NCBI GenBank assembly: GCA_025506515.1
Contig: JACCIX010000331.1
Location: forward strand, 52,680 to 116,679
Length of the DNA stretch: 64,000 nucleotides
Reading direction: 5' to 3'
Source of the DNA: Flaveria trinervia
Lineage: Eukaryota > Streptophyta > Magnoliopsida > Asterales > Asteraceae
The notes below the pieces were generated by a model. The model was not told the origin of the DNA and searched no databases. It was given only the letters and a program-made list of their open reading frames with translations. The position numbers and the translations under genes are program-made. Positions 43,764 to 53,332 of this stretch are shown here, one piece after another. Within the stretch, counting starts at the first letter, position 1. Each line of letters opens with the position of its first letter.

Positions 43764-44640
43764 AATAGTTGCACCCGATAAGAGTTTGGTTACGATTCAT
43801 GGAGATCACGTTACTACGATCCCGAAGATGATTTCGATGGCAGTGGCGGGGAAGTGCATAAGACGTGGATGTAGTGCCTACTTGGCCTACGTAAAAGATG
43901 TGGATGCGTTGGTACCGCATTATCCAAAGTACCAGTGGTGTGCGACTTTCCGGACGTATTCCCGGAAGACTTACCCGGCGTGCCACTAGATCGCGAGATT
44001 GAGTTCCAAATTGATTTGATACCCGGTGCTCAACCCGTTGCCAAAGCACCGTATCGATTAGCTTTGACAAAAATGAAAGAACTGATGGAGCAGTTGCAAG
44101 AGCTGCTCGATAAGGGGTTCATTAGACCAAGTATCTCTCCCTGGGGTGCTCCGGTCCTGTTTGTGAAGAAGAAAGATGGTAGCATGAGGATGTGCATCAA
44201 CTACCGAGAGCTGAACAAGTTGATGGTAAAGAATCGGTACCCCTTATCAAGAATTGATGACCTGTTTGATCAGCTTCAGGGTGCCAGTTGGTTTTCAAGG
44301 ATAGACCTTCGATCTGGTTATCATCAGTTGAAGGTGAGGGAGCAGGATATTCCTAAAACAGCTTTTCGCACGCGTTATGGACACTACGAGTTCCTCGTTA
44401 TGTCTTTTGGTTTGACCAACGCGCCAGCTGCTTTTATGGACTTGATGAATCGAGTGTGTCGACCAATGTTAGATAAATCAGTGATTGTGTAGATATCCTG
44501 ATTTATTCAAAGAGCGAGGAGGAGCATGCCGATCACATTCGAGAGGTTTTGGAGACGTTGAGAAGGGAGAAATTGTATGCAAAATTCTCCAAGTGTGCAT
44601 TCTGGTTGCGCGAAGTTTAGTTCTTGGGTCATGTGGTGAA
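43764..44640 (+). pseudogene. G2 reverse transcriptase, catalytic box deleted
   Basis: 43935-44492 is open and well preserved: FPDVFPEDLPGVPLDREIEF, FIRPSISPWGAPVLFVKKK, FSRIDLRSGYHQLKVREQDI, FGLTNAPAAFMDLMNRV. Directly after KSVIV a deletion of about 7 bases at 44490 removes the F-I-D-D catalytic box and shifts the frame; the palm continues at 44495-44620 in another frame. The related G1 has the box region present but mutated. Confidence 0.88.
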
Positions 44641-45420
44641 CCCCGAGGGGATTATGGTGGATCCAGCAAAGGTGGAGGCGGTGATGCAATGGAAGTCTCC
44701 AAAGACGCCATCCGAGATTCGAAGTTTCTTAGGATTGGCGGGGTACTATCGAAGGTTCATTCGGGACTTTTCCAAGATCGCTTCTCCACTGACCAAGTTG
44801 ACCCGAAAGGACGTAAAGTTTATATGGGGTCAAGCTCAAGAACAGGCATTCGAGGAGTTAAAGGTGAGGTTGACTCAAGCTCCTGTCTTGTCGTTACCCG
44901 ATAGAAGCGAATATTTGGTGGTTTATTCAGATGCTTCTTACTCGGGGTTGGGGTGTGTGCTAATGCAGAGAGGGAAGGTTATAGCTTATGCATCCCGACA
45001 ACTGAAGGTTCATGAGGTCAACTACCCTACTCATGACTTGGAGTTAGCAGCCGTGGTCTTTGCACTGAAGATTTGGAGGCACTATCTGTACGGGACGAAA
45101 TGCACCATATTCACTGACCACAAGAGCTTAAAGTACTTCTTTGATCAGAAGGACCAGAATATGAGGCAGAGACGATGGTTGGAGCTTATAAAGGACTACG
45201 ATTGTGAGATCCATTACCATCCGGGCAAGGCTAACATGGTGGCTGATGCCCTTAGCCGAAAGGAGAGGCCCGAGCCGATTCGGGTGAAAGCATATCAACT
45301 GATCATGACCTCTGATGTAATGAAGCAATTCAAAGAGTTTCAAGATGAGGCACTGAAAGAAGATCATCTTAACTCTGAAAGGATGAGAGGTCTGGTTGGG
45401 GAATTGGGTGAAAACACACT
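44641..45420 (+). pseudogene. G2 RT connection and RNase H
   Basis: Part of a long open frame (44624-45628). LGLAGYYRRFIRDFSKIASP, then RNase H with LVVYSDASYSGLGCVLMQ (first Asp), THDLELAAVVFALKIWRHYL (Glu), TDHKSLKYFFDQKD (Asp intact) and YHPGKANMVADALSRKE. The best preserved Ty3 domain in the window; it is what G1 lost. Confidence 0.9.
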
Positions 45421-46321
45421 CGGTGTTAAAACTCAATTTGGACGAGTGTGGATTCCTCGTTTTGGAGATCTACATGTGAGGATTTTGGATGAAGCTCACA
45501 AGACTCGATACTCCATTCATCCTGGTGCCACAAAAATGTATAAAGATATGAAGAAAGATTATTGGTGGCCGGGTATGAAGCGTGATGTGGTGGAGTATGT
45601 GAGTAAGTGCCTTACTTGCTATAGGTGAAGACCGAACATTAGAAGCCGTATGGGAAGATCCAACCTTTAGATATACCGGAATGGAAGTGGGAGCACATCA
45701 CCATGGATTTCATTACGAAGCTTCCACGTACTCCGAAGGGGTACGATGCCATATGGGTGATTGTTGACCGTTTGACGAAGAGTGCCCACTTCCTACCGAT
45801 CTGCGAGACATATTCATCTGAGAGGCTGCCGGTGCTGTTCATCAAGGAGATTGTAACTCGTCATGGTGTGCCGATGACCATTGTGTCTGATCGCGACACC
45901 TGGTTTACCTTTAAATTCTGGAAGAAATTCCACGATGCCATAGGGACGAGGTTACATATTAGCACGGCTTATCATCCCCAAACTGATGATCAGCCAGAAA
46001 GGACCATTCAGACATTGGAAGACATGCTTCGGGCATGTGTGATTGATTTTTGGGGAAGTTGGGATGACCTCTTACCGTTAGCTGAATTCTCGTACAACAA
46101 CAGTTATCATCCTAGTATTGGCATGCCACCATACGAGATGCTATATGGTAGAAGATGTAAGACGCCCGTATGTTGGGAGACATTGGGCAGAAAGAATTGG
46201 GAGGTGTCAAGGTGATCGAGGCTACGACTGAGAAGTTAGAAAAGATTAAAGCCTTTATGAAGGCAGCCAAAGATAGACAGAATCGTATGCTGATAAACGA
46301 CATAGACCGATCGAGTTCCAG
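45421..46321 (+). pseudogene. G2 integrase: zinc finger and core
   Basis: HHCC finger AHKTRYSIHPGATKMYKD...CLTC ends at a TGA at 45626-45628. The core at 45703-46215 keeps the Asp in WVIVDRLTKSAHF, Asp in IVSDRDTWF and Glu in QPERTIQTLEDML, so the D,D,E residues are present. A frameshift at about 46190 (RKNWEVSR) ends the frame. The C-terminal part resumes at 46322. Confidence 0.88.
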
Positions 46322-46829
46322 GTGGATGACCAGGTTATGTTGAAGGTCTCACCTTGGAAGGGCATTATCCGATTCAGGAATCAGGGCAAGTTGAGCCCAA
46401 GATATATAGGCCCTTTCCGAATCATTGCTCGAGTAGGAGAGGTGGCCTATAGATTGGAGTTACCAGATGAGTTAAGTGGAATTCACTTGACATTCCATGT
46501 ATCTCATCTGAGAAAGTGTTTAGTTGATGAAGACATGATTGTTCCACTGGAAGACATCGAAGTAGATGAAGACATGATTGTTCCACAGGTGAGTTCTAGA
46601 CCTCGTGTTTAGTTGAGAAAGTGTTTATGAAAAGCAAGTAGTGGCAATCATCGATCGTAAAAAGAAGAGAATGAGGAATAAAGTGGTTCCTCTTGTGCGT
46701 GTACAGTGAAAGCACGGGAAGGGATCCGAATCTACATGGGAAACTGAGGAGATGATGAGGCAGCATTATCCTCGTCTGTTTGAGGAATAACAGGTTTTGG
46801 GGACGAAACCTATTTAAGGGGGGTGGACT
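46322..46829 (+). pseudogene. G2 integrase C terminus and 3' tail
   Basis: LKVSPWKGIIRFRNQGKL, YIGPFRIIARVGEVAYRL and HLTFHVSHLRKCLVDEDM, then a local duplication (DEDMIVP twice, 46531-46590) joined to GTGAGTTCTAGACC, which is a word from the G2 LTR. Reading is lost after 46612. The family tail (ESTWETEEMMRQHYP) can be traced at 46735-46780. The polypurine tract TTTAAGGGGGGTGGACT ends at 46829. Confidence 0.8.
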
Positions 46830-49043
46830 TGTAACACCCGGTTATTTCTTAAAAAGAAAAGGAAGACTAAGAGGTTGATGAATAAAAGAAAGAAAAGCAA
46901 TAAGGTCCAAGTGAAGGGACTAAAAGTGTCCAAAAGGACAAAATCTTTCAAAAGTTGGTGTAAAGCTAGGCATGGCCGCCCACCCACCCTTCACATCAGT
47001 CTTTCACTTCGTTTTTAGAGAGAGAAAAAGGGAAGAGAGCAGAACTTCGGGTTTTGAAGAAAGGAAAAGAAGAAATCAAATCAAGGTAAGAATTCGTGGT
47101 TTTTATGTGTTTATGGCGGGTTTTACCCCGTTATATGCTCATGTGCTTATGTGTTTGTGTATGTGCTCGGGTGTGTGTGTTTGGTGGTGTTTTTAGGTGT
47201 TTGAACTCGGTTGCAAAAGGGTTGGAAAGGAAGAAACACCCAAGTTGAATCAGGTGAGTTCTAGACCCCACTTTTACTTGTTTTAAACTCTCTTTGGTGT
47301 TGAAAATGTATTAAAATGATTTTCAAAGTTTATGTATGTTTACCCGTATGTATTATGCATGTTGGATGTTAATTATTGAATTCTTGTAGGTTATTCATGT
47401 TTAGAATAGTCATATTAAGCTTAGAACAGATGGTTTGATGATTGGGTTGTAAACATACTAGAAACATGTTACACAAAAGGTCCATACACCTAGATAAGGC
47501 TCATGCGCCTGAAAATGCCTTAGAAAGATTTAAGTGTAATCCATGCGCCTGAACAGTAGCCCATGCGCCTAAGATTGCCTTAGAAATGTTTAAGTATAGC
47601 CCATGCGCCTGAACAGTGGTCCATGCACCTAGAAATATTAGTCGGACGACTAAGTGTAAGGCCATGCGCCCCAATAGTGCCCATGCGCCCAAGTGGCTCA
47701 TGTGCCTAACTGTCCATGCATCCGAATAACCCATGCGCCTAAGTGTTCATACGCCGAATAGTGCCCATGCGCCTGAATAGTTCATGCGCCTAAGTGATAA
47801 AATGATTAAGTGTTGGCTGATGTGCCTACATAGTGATGAAACACCCAAATAGGGCTCATGCGCCCCAAATAGTGTCAAAGCGCCCAGACACTTAGATATT
47901 TTTTTAGAATTTTTGGGAGTCTGTGATTTTAGGGTTTTGACCGAGGTTGACTAGGGCTTATTTATGATGATGTTCCATGCATGATTATGATTGTTCCTTA
48001 TTATTATTATTGCAATTATTATTATTACTTACAGTATGTGACTTTACATAGTATGTTTATTATCGTAACGTAAAGTATACTGTAATAATAAAGAGAAAGA
48101 GCAATAAAGAAAAGAAGAGGAACATTAATAAAATGTTAACAAGTCTTGCAAGCTTACAGGAGGTACACGACCATGTTGTCGTTAGCTCAACTGCTGCGGG
48201 TTAGCTACTTTATTATGCACATAGGGCCAGTCAATTGAGATTGGCAAGACCTTTGCACGGTGCCCTGGGTGATTGGGTTGGCCTTGTATACAATATACAG
48301 AACCCTTTCGAGGGATACAGATGACCCTTTCGAGGGATACAGATGACCTTTTCAAGGGATAAAGATGACCCTTTCGAGGGATATAGATGACCTTTTTAAG
48401 GGGATAGATGGCCCATCACCCGTTTTCCATCGCGCAATACAGTTGGGGTATTGCTCATTGGTCCATACAGAAAGTGAAAGATAAAGATAAAAGATTACAG
48501 AACATACAAGGCATACAGTAAAGAGAACGAACAATATCTGTTCATATAGTTAATGCGTGCTCGCATATACAGTACAGAGTTGTATTTTACAGAAAAGAGT
48601 ATTTTCATATACAACATACAAAAAGTATTTTATTAATTTTAAAACTAGAACTCACTCAGCAACGCTGACTTTTATACATTTTCAGTGGCAAGTAATTATT
48701 GCTGAAGATGGCACGAGGGTGAAGCTACTCGGCAGGAAAAGACTAACATCCATTCGTATTCTATGTTGGTGTTGTTTTGTAATGCATTAAAACAATTCTT
48801 TTGTAAACAGTAAATGATGATGTATTGCTTAACAACAATGTTTTAAATGAAATGGTGATGTAGTGCTTAACAATTCTTTTGTAAACAGTAAATGATGATG
48901 TATTGCTTAACAACAGTGTTTTAAATGAAATGAATGGTTTTTGATAAATTATTTCCGCTGCTTAAGTTTGTATAATTATAATGTTTAATGTTTTAGCTGT
49001 TGCGATTGACCAACTGTGAGGTCTCCGGGAACGGGGCCTTACA
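46830..49043 (+). repeat. G2 3' LTR
   Basis: TGTAACACCC...CCTTACA, 2214 bases, followed by TSD ATTAT. Contains donors at 47096 and 47254, the TGCGCC array (47480-47890), the 22-bp minisatellite (about 48305-48412), acceptor TTCAG ending 48685 and a 78-bp tandem duplication. Confidence 0.92.
48791..48946 (+). repeat. 78-bp tandem duplication in G2 3' LTR
   Basis: AACAATTCTTTTGTAAACAG starts at 48791 and 48869. The G2 5' LTR right part has one unit. Confidence 0.8.
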
Positions 49044-49490
49044 ATTATGTAACGTAAAGTGGAAGATAATGTAAAGATGAACATGATGAAAGAATGTATG
49101 CATTAATGAACATGGAAGGTCAAGTAAGTCTTGCATGCCTTGTATGTGGAAACACGCCCAATGAAGGGTGTTTGTTCAACGGTGTGTGGGTTAGCTACCC
49201 CAGAAGGATGCACACCGAGGTCTTTCTTTGTGATTGACCATTTGTATAGAACCTTGTTGTTTGCCCTATACACTGTGGCCAGGCTGCTGTGCGCCATGAT
49301 GGGGGATCTATGATAGACCTCGGCCCAGTACCCGCTTTATGCATGACAGTGGGCATAGCACACGATAATGGTACACCTGACTTTACCCTAAATATTGTGG
49401 CTAGGCTGTTGTGCGCCATGATGGGGGGTCTATGATAGACCCCGGCCCAATACCAGCTTTATGTATGATGATGGGGTAAAGTTCATGGCT
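49044..49490 (+). repeat. G1 3' LTR, right part, truncated
   Basis: Begins with TSD ATTAT and continues G1 LTR sequence that matches 1115-1570 in the 5' LTR, including both 122-bp units. It stops at GTTCATGGCTTT, about 475 bases before the LTR end, at the breakpoint with the inverted segment. Confidence 0.9.
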
Positions 49491-51483
49491 TTGTTTTGTG
49501 AGTACTTATCAGATACATGCTTGAGTCATCTGTATCCCTCGAACAGGTCATCTGTATCCCTCGAACAGGTCATCTGTATCCCTTGAAAAGGTCATCTGTA
49601 TCCCTCGAAAGGGTTCTATATATTGTATACAAGGCCAACCCAATCACCAAGGGCACGCTGCAATGGTCCTGCCAATCTCAATTGACTGGCCCTGTGTGCA
49701 TAATAGGGTAGCTAACCTGCAACACAGTTGAGCTAACGACAACATGGTCGTGTACCTCCTATAAGCTTGCAAGACTTGTTAACATTTTATTAATGTTCCT
49801 CTTCTTTTCTTTATTGCTCTTTCTCTTTATTATTACAATATACTTTACGTTACGATAATAAACATACCACGTAAAGTCACATACTATAAGTAATAATAAT
49901 AATAGCAATAATAATAATAAGGAAAAATCATAATCATGCATGGAACATCATCATAAATTGCCCTAGTCAACCTCGGTCAAAACCCTAAAAGCACAGACTC
50001 TCAAAAATTCTGTATAAATTTCTAAGTGTTTGGGCGCTTTGACACTATTTGGGCGCATGAGCCCTATTTGGGCGTTTCATCACTATGTAGGCGCATCAGC
50101 CAACATTTAATCATTTTATCACTGAGGCGCATGAACTATTCAGGCTCATGGGAACTATTCGGGCGTATGAACACTTAGGCGCATGGGTCATTCGGACGCA
50201 TGGACACTTAGGCGCATGAGCCACTTGGGCGCATGGGCACTATTGGAGCGCATGGCCCTACACTTAGTCGTCCGGCTAATATTTCTAGGCGCATGGACCA
50301 CTGTTCAGGTGCATAGGCTATACTTAAATATTTCTACGGCAATCTTTAGGCGCATGGGCTACTATTCAGGCGCATGGATTACACTTAAATCTTTCTAAGG
50401 CATTTTCAGGCGCATGAGCCTTATCTAGGCGCATGGACCTTCTGTGTAACATGTTTCTAGTATGTTTACAAACCCAATCATCAAACCTATGTTCTAAGCT
50501 TAATATGGCTATTCTAAACATGAATAACCTACAAGCATTCAAGAATTAACATCCAACATGCATAATACATACTGGTAAATATACATAAACTTTGAAAATC
50601 GTTTGAATACATTTTCAGCCCCAAAGAGAGTTTAAAAGGAGTAAAAACCGGGGTCTAGAACACACCTGATGCAACTTGGGTGTTTCTTCCTTTCTAACCA
50701 TTTTACAAATGAGTTCAAGCACCTACAAACACCACCAAACTATCACACCCCCGCTAAGAGCGGAAACACGGGGATGTAACGAGACGGGATCGTCATAACA
50801 CATGGTAAACGATAGAGATGCAATATAATAAATGATGACAAGCGTGTCATCACGACACCCGACAACAAGGGACTTGTGTCGTGTTTAGTCAATATTCACG
50901 ACAACATAGCCATAAGCATAAACATGATACATGAGTCACATAAACAAAGATGATAACATTGTATGCAATTCCCACAACCCGGGAACAAGTTCACAAAAGT
51001 ATAACGTGGTTGGAAACAGATTACAACAAATGTTTTCAAATGACAATGTTTAGCAACAAAATACATCCTGGGGTCTCCTCTAAGGAAGCCACCTAGATCT
51101 TCAGTTAGCATGATCACCTGAAAAGATATGCTCAAAATGGTCAACAAAATTGTTGGTAAGCTCGCAGGTTTAAAAGTAAATAAGTAATTGATGCTGTATA
51201 ATAGTTTGTTGCGGAATACCATGCATACAGTTATAAGTAAGCAAAATCACATGACCTGAGCTTTACAACTAAACCTAACGACGTACACAAAGAATCTTGT
51301 CGGAATATATTCACCCAAGGCCCGTCCTGGCGACTGTTGGTACTAACTAGTATACCAACAACGAGGGTGGGGGTGTCAACCCAAGTATTACTACCAATAC
51401 CTATCCGTCGGTTCCACACTGGTAAGAAAGAACCACACAGCAGACTCAAGCATGTATCTGATAGTACTCACAAAACAATAGCA
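49491..51483 (-). repeat. Inverted copy of 38.33-40.27 kb (G3 3' LTR / G2 LTR junction) with 36-bp inverted arms
   Basis: 49491-49526 is a direct copy of 38336-38371. From 49527 the sequence is the reverse complement of about 40265 down to 38331, ending at about 51483. The first 36 bases and the end (about 51442-51477) are therefore inverted repeats of each other. The copy carries the G3/G2 boundary (reverse complement at 50740/50741), so it arose after G3 entered the G2 LTR. It is nearly identical to the source: for example the 60-codon frame at 49759-49941 translates identically to 39872-40054. No gene inside. Confidence 0.93.
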
Positions 51484-53332
51484 CCATCATCTCCATCCCC
51501 CTCTTTGATCTTTAGTGGCTCCTCTTTAGATCCTTTGAGCCTCAGCATGATGGTCTTGTTGGTAGTCTCCAACTCCTCTATCCTTTTGGCTGATTGGACA
51601 TGTTGCTCTTGAAGTTGGGACATCTCTGAGCTCGGTGCAGCAATCTGCTGTGCCTGCTGCTCAATCAGCTGAGCTTGCTGAGATATCTGCTGAGATTGTG
51701 CAGCAGTAATATCTACTAGCTGACGAATCTGGACAGTCTTCTCGTCATCGGCTGCCAACAACTTCAGCACCATACGGTTAAGTGCCGAGAGCTGTTCCTC
51801 TACCCCACTAGGAGGTAGAGAGGATCCAGATGGATAGGAAGGGTAAGATAACAATCCTGTATGGTGGCTAATGGTGTGGTGGTGGCAGTGGTGAAGATTA
51901 GGGGTGGTATAGATGAAGGTGGTGGTGGAATGGTGAAGATTGGGGGTGGTATATATGAAGGTGGTGGTGGAGTGATGAGTATTGGGGGTGGTATAGATGA
52001 AGGTGGTGGTGGAGAGGTGGTAATAGTGGTAGGTGGAGTGATGGTAGTAGGTGGAGTGGTGGAAGTGGTGGTAGTAGTGGTGGTGGTGATGAAGGTCATC
52101 CTCCTCCTCTTCTTCTTCAACCCGTGGGGCTGAGCCATCCTTTTCATCCTCGATCCCCTCAAGGTGGATGCTCCCCCTGGAACATTGCTGGACTGATCAG
52201 GAGCATAAGTAGGATTAGTGTCAGCCTTCCCCGACTCGCCAGGGCGTCCTCCAACCTCCCGAATACCTCGGTCGGTGGCAACCACCCGGCTCCCCACAGT
52301 ACGGGTTAGGGGATCCTCGTCCATCTCCTCCTCATCATCAAGATGAAAGTCCTGATGGAACCCTGCAGCCTCTGCTCCACCTTGGGTGGATGCTGGAGAT
52401 GCTATATTAGCAGTGGGGGCCCTCAGTTGAGTGGGCCCTACATCTCCACCATTACCACTGTCGTCATCGTCGGAGTCATCTTCAGGTAACTCTAGCTGCT
52501 TGACATCCGAATCACTATCTACATGACGCCATTTACGCCTCCCCGGCGTCACGTAGTCCACCTTGGCCAGATGGCCTATGAGTCTCTTTACCGGGGGTTT
52601 GACCTACTTTCTCTCGTATACCTTCATACGACCCAGGGTCGTACCATCCATAATCTCCAATGCCATAGGGTCGTGGCTCTCCTTGGGCAGTGTGGGCAGC
52701 TTCTTATCAAAGATCATCTGTAAGAACCTAGGGTACATGCAGAAACCCTCTTTGCCCTTCGCCTCCAAGTTCTCTACCAGGTAAGAGAAAATCATGCTAG
52801 AAAAGCTGAAAGGGTGGTTCAGCACCAGTGCCATGCAGGCATTTTGAATCTGGTCTGATAGGTCATAGAACCCACCCCTTCGCGAAGCCAGGCACTTGAG
52901 GATGACATGTTACAAGTACTTGTACTGGGGACACAGGTTGCTCTTGTTGAGCACCCCTGCATTGATATCCCCAGCGTACTTCCTCCTCATGAAGCACCCT
53001 CTCACTGTCAGTGGGTGAAGTCTGGTGGGGTGGTCTGCATCATCACCCAAACCCAGTACTCTCCTGATATCCTCAGCTGTAACCTCAATATCCATCCCAA
53101 AAATGGAGCTCCTTATGTTGTACGGCTCACGAGAGCGGTCAACCAATGCTCCCTCCCAGAAGGTCTGTTGAATCGACCTGTAGGGAGTGCATGGTGTAGA
53201 GATCACCTTGTGGATCCTGGATCACTTAAGGAAAGCGATGATCCCTACAAACTCGACACCATTCCGAGTCGTAGAATCTAGGTGAGCACAGATGTTGTTC
53301 TTGGGGTTGATGGACCACTTGTCTGCCATCAT
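51484..53332 (-). pseudogene. C2 ORF3 (env-position ORF), C terminus cut
   Basis: The ATG at 53332 (MMADKWSINPKNN) is preceded by an acceptor-like TTGTGTTACAG. One reading frame runs 53332 to 51800, over 500 codons, interrupted by only three in-frame stops (53222-53224, 52910-52912, 52604-52606). A frameshift near 51850 leads into a last frame (51484-51854). Order: N-terminal helical domain with IQQTFW, DIRRVLGLGDDA, FSFSSMIFSYL and YPRFLQMIF; acidic stretch (LPEDDSDDDDSG, LDDEEEMDED); basic KKKRRR; Thr-rich and PPPPSSIPPP repeats; a Gln-rich coiled coil (ISQQAQLIEQQAQQI). Matching N-terminal segments occur in S1 ORF3. No membrane anchor is visible. Function unknown. Confidence 0.75.
51903..52030. 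repeat. 42-bp coding tandem repeat (PPPPSSIPPPI)
   Basis: Three units start at 51903, 51945 and 51987 with GGTGGTATAGATGAAGG. On the - strand they code the Pro-rich repeat of C2 ORF3. GGT/GTG-rich sequence continues to about 52090. Confidence 0.8.

Larger units (their letters stand above)
15431..49043 (+). mobile_element. G2: Ty3/gypsy retrotransposon inserted in the G1 3' LTR
   Basis: The ends are TGTAACACCC at 15431 and CCTTACA at 49043, with the TSD ATTAT at 15426-15430 and 49044-49048. G1 LTR sequence rejoins exactly across it. Its own DNA is 15431-16034, 39072-40872 and 41774-49043; G3 (with S1 inside) and a solo LTR fill the rest. It is related to G1: LTR layout, gag and pol are clearly alignable. 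RT has lost its catalytic box and the primer-binding site has been duplicated around the solo LTR. Confidence 0.92.
1..49490 (+). mobile_element. G1: Ty3/gypsy LTR retrotransposon, outermost host, interrupted by C1 and G2
   Basis: The window opens inside its 5' LTR. The order LTR, tRNA-Met primer-binding site, gag zinc knuckles, protease, reverse transcriptase, integrase, polypurine tract and 3' LTR is that of Ty3/gypsy elements. C1 is inserted at 5384-13855 and G2 at 15431-49043, each with a 5-bp target duplication, so G1 is older than both. Its own sequence is 1-5383, 13856-15430 and 49044-49490. The 3' LTR is cut short at a rearrangement breakpoint near 49490, so the right end and its TSD are lost. 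Gag is mostly deleted, RNase H is missing and RT and integrase catalytic motifs are altered: a dead element. Confidence 0.9.

Noticed and set aside
49491..51483. DNA transposon with terminal inverted repeats
   Set aside because: The arms are copies of one LTR word, there is no TSD at the ends, and the body is an exact inverted copy of local LTR sequence; templated repair fits better, though a second genomic copy would reopen the question.
51861..52133. Gly/Val-rich + strand frame
   Set aside because: Shadow of the Pro-rich repeat of C2 ORF3 on the - strand.
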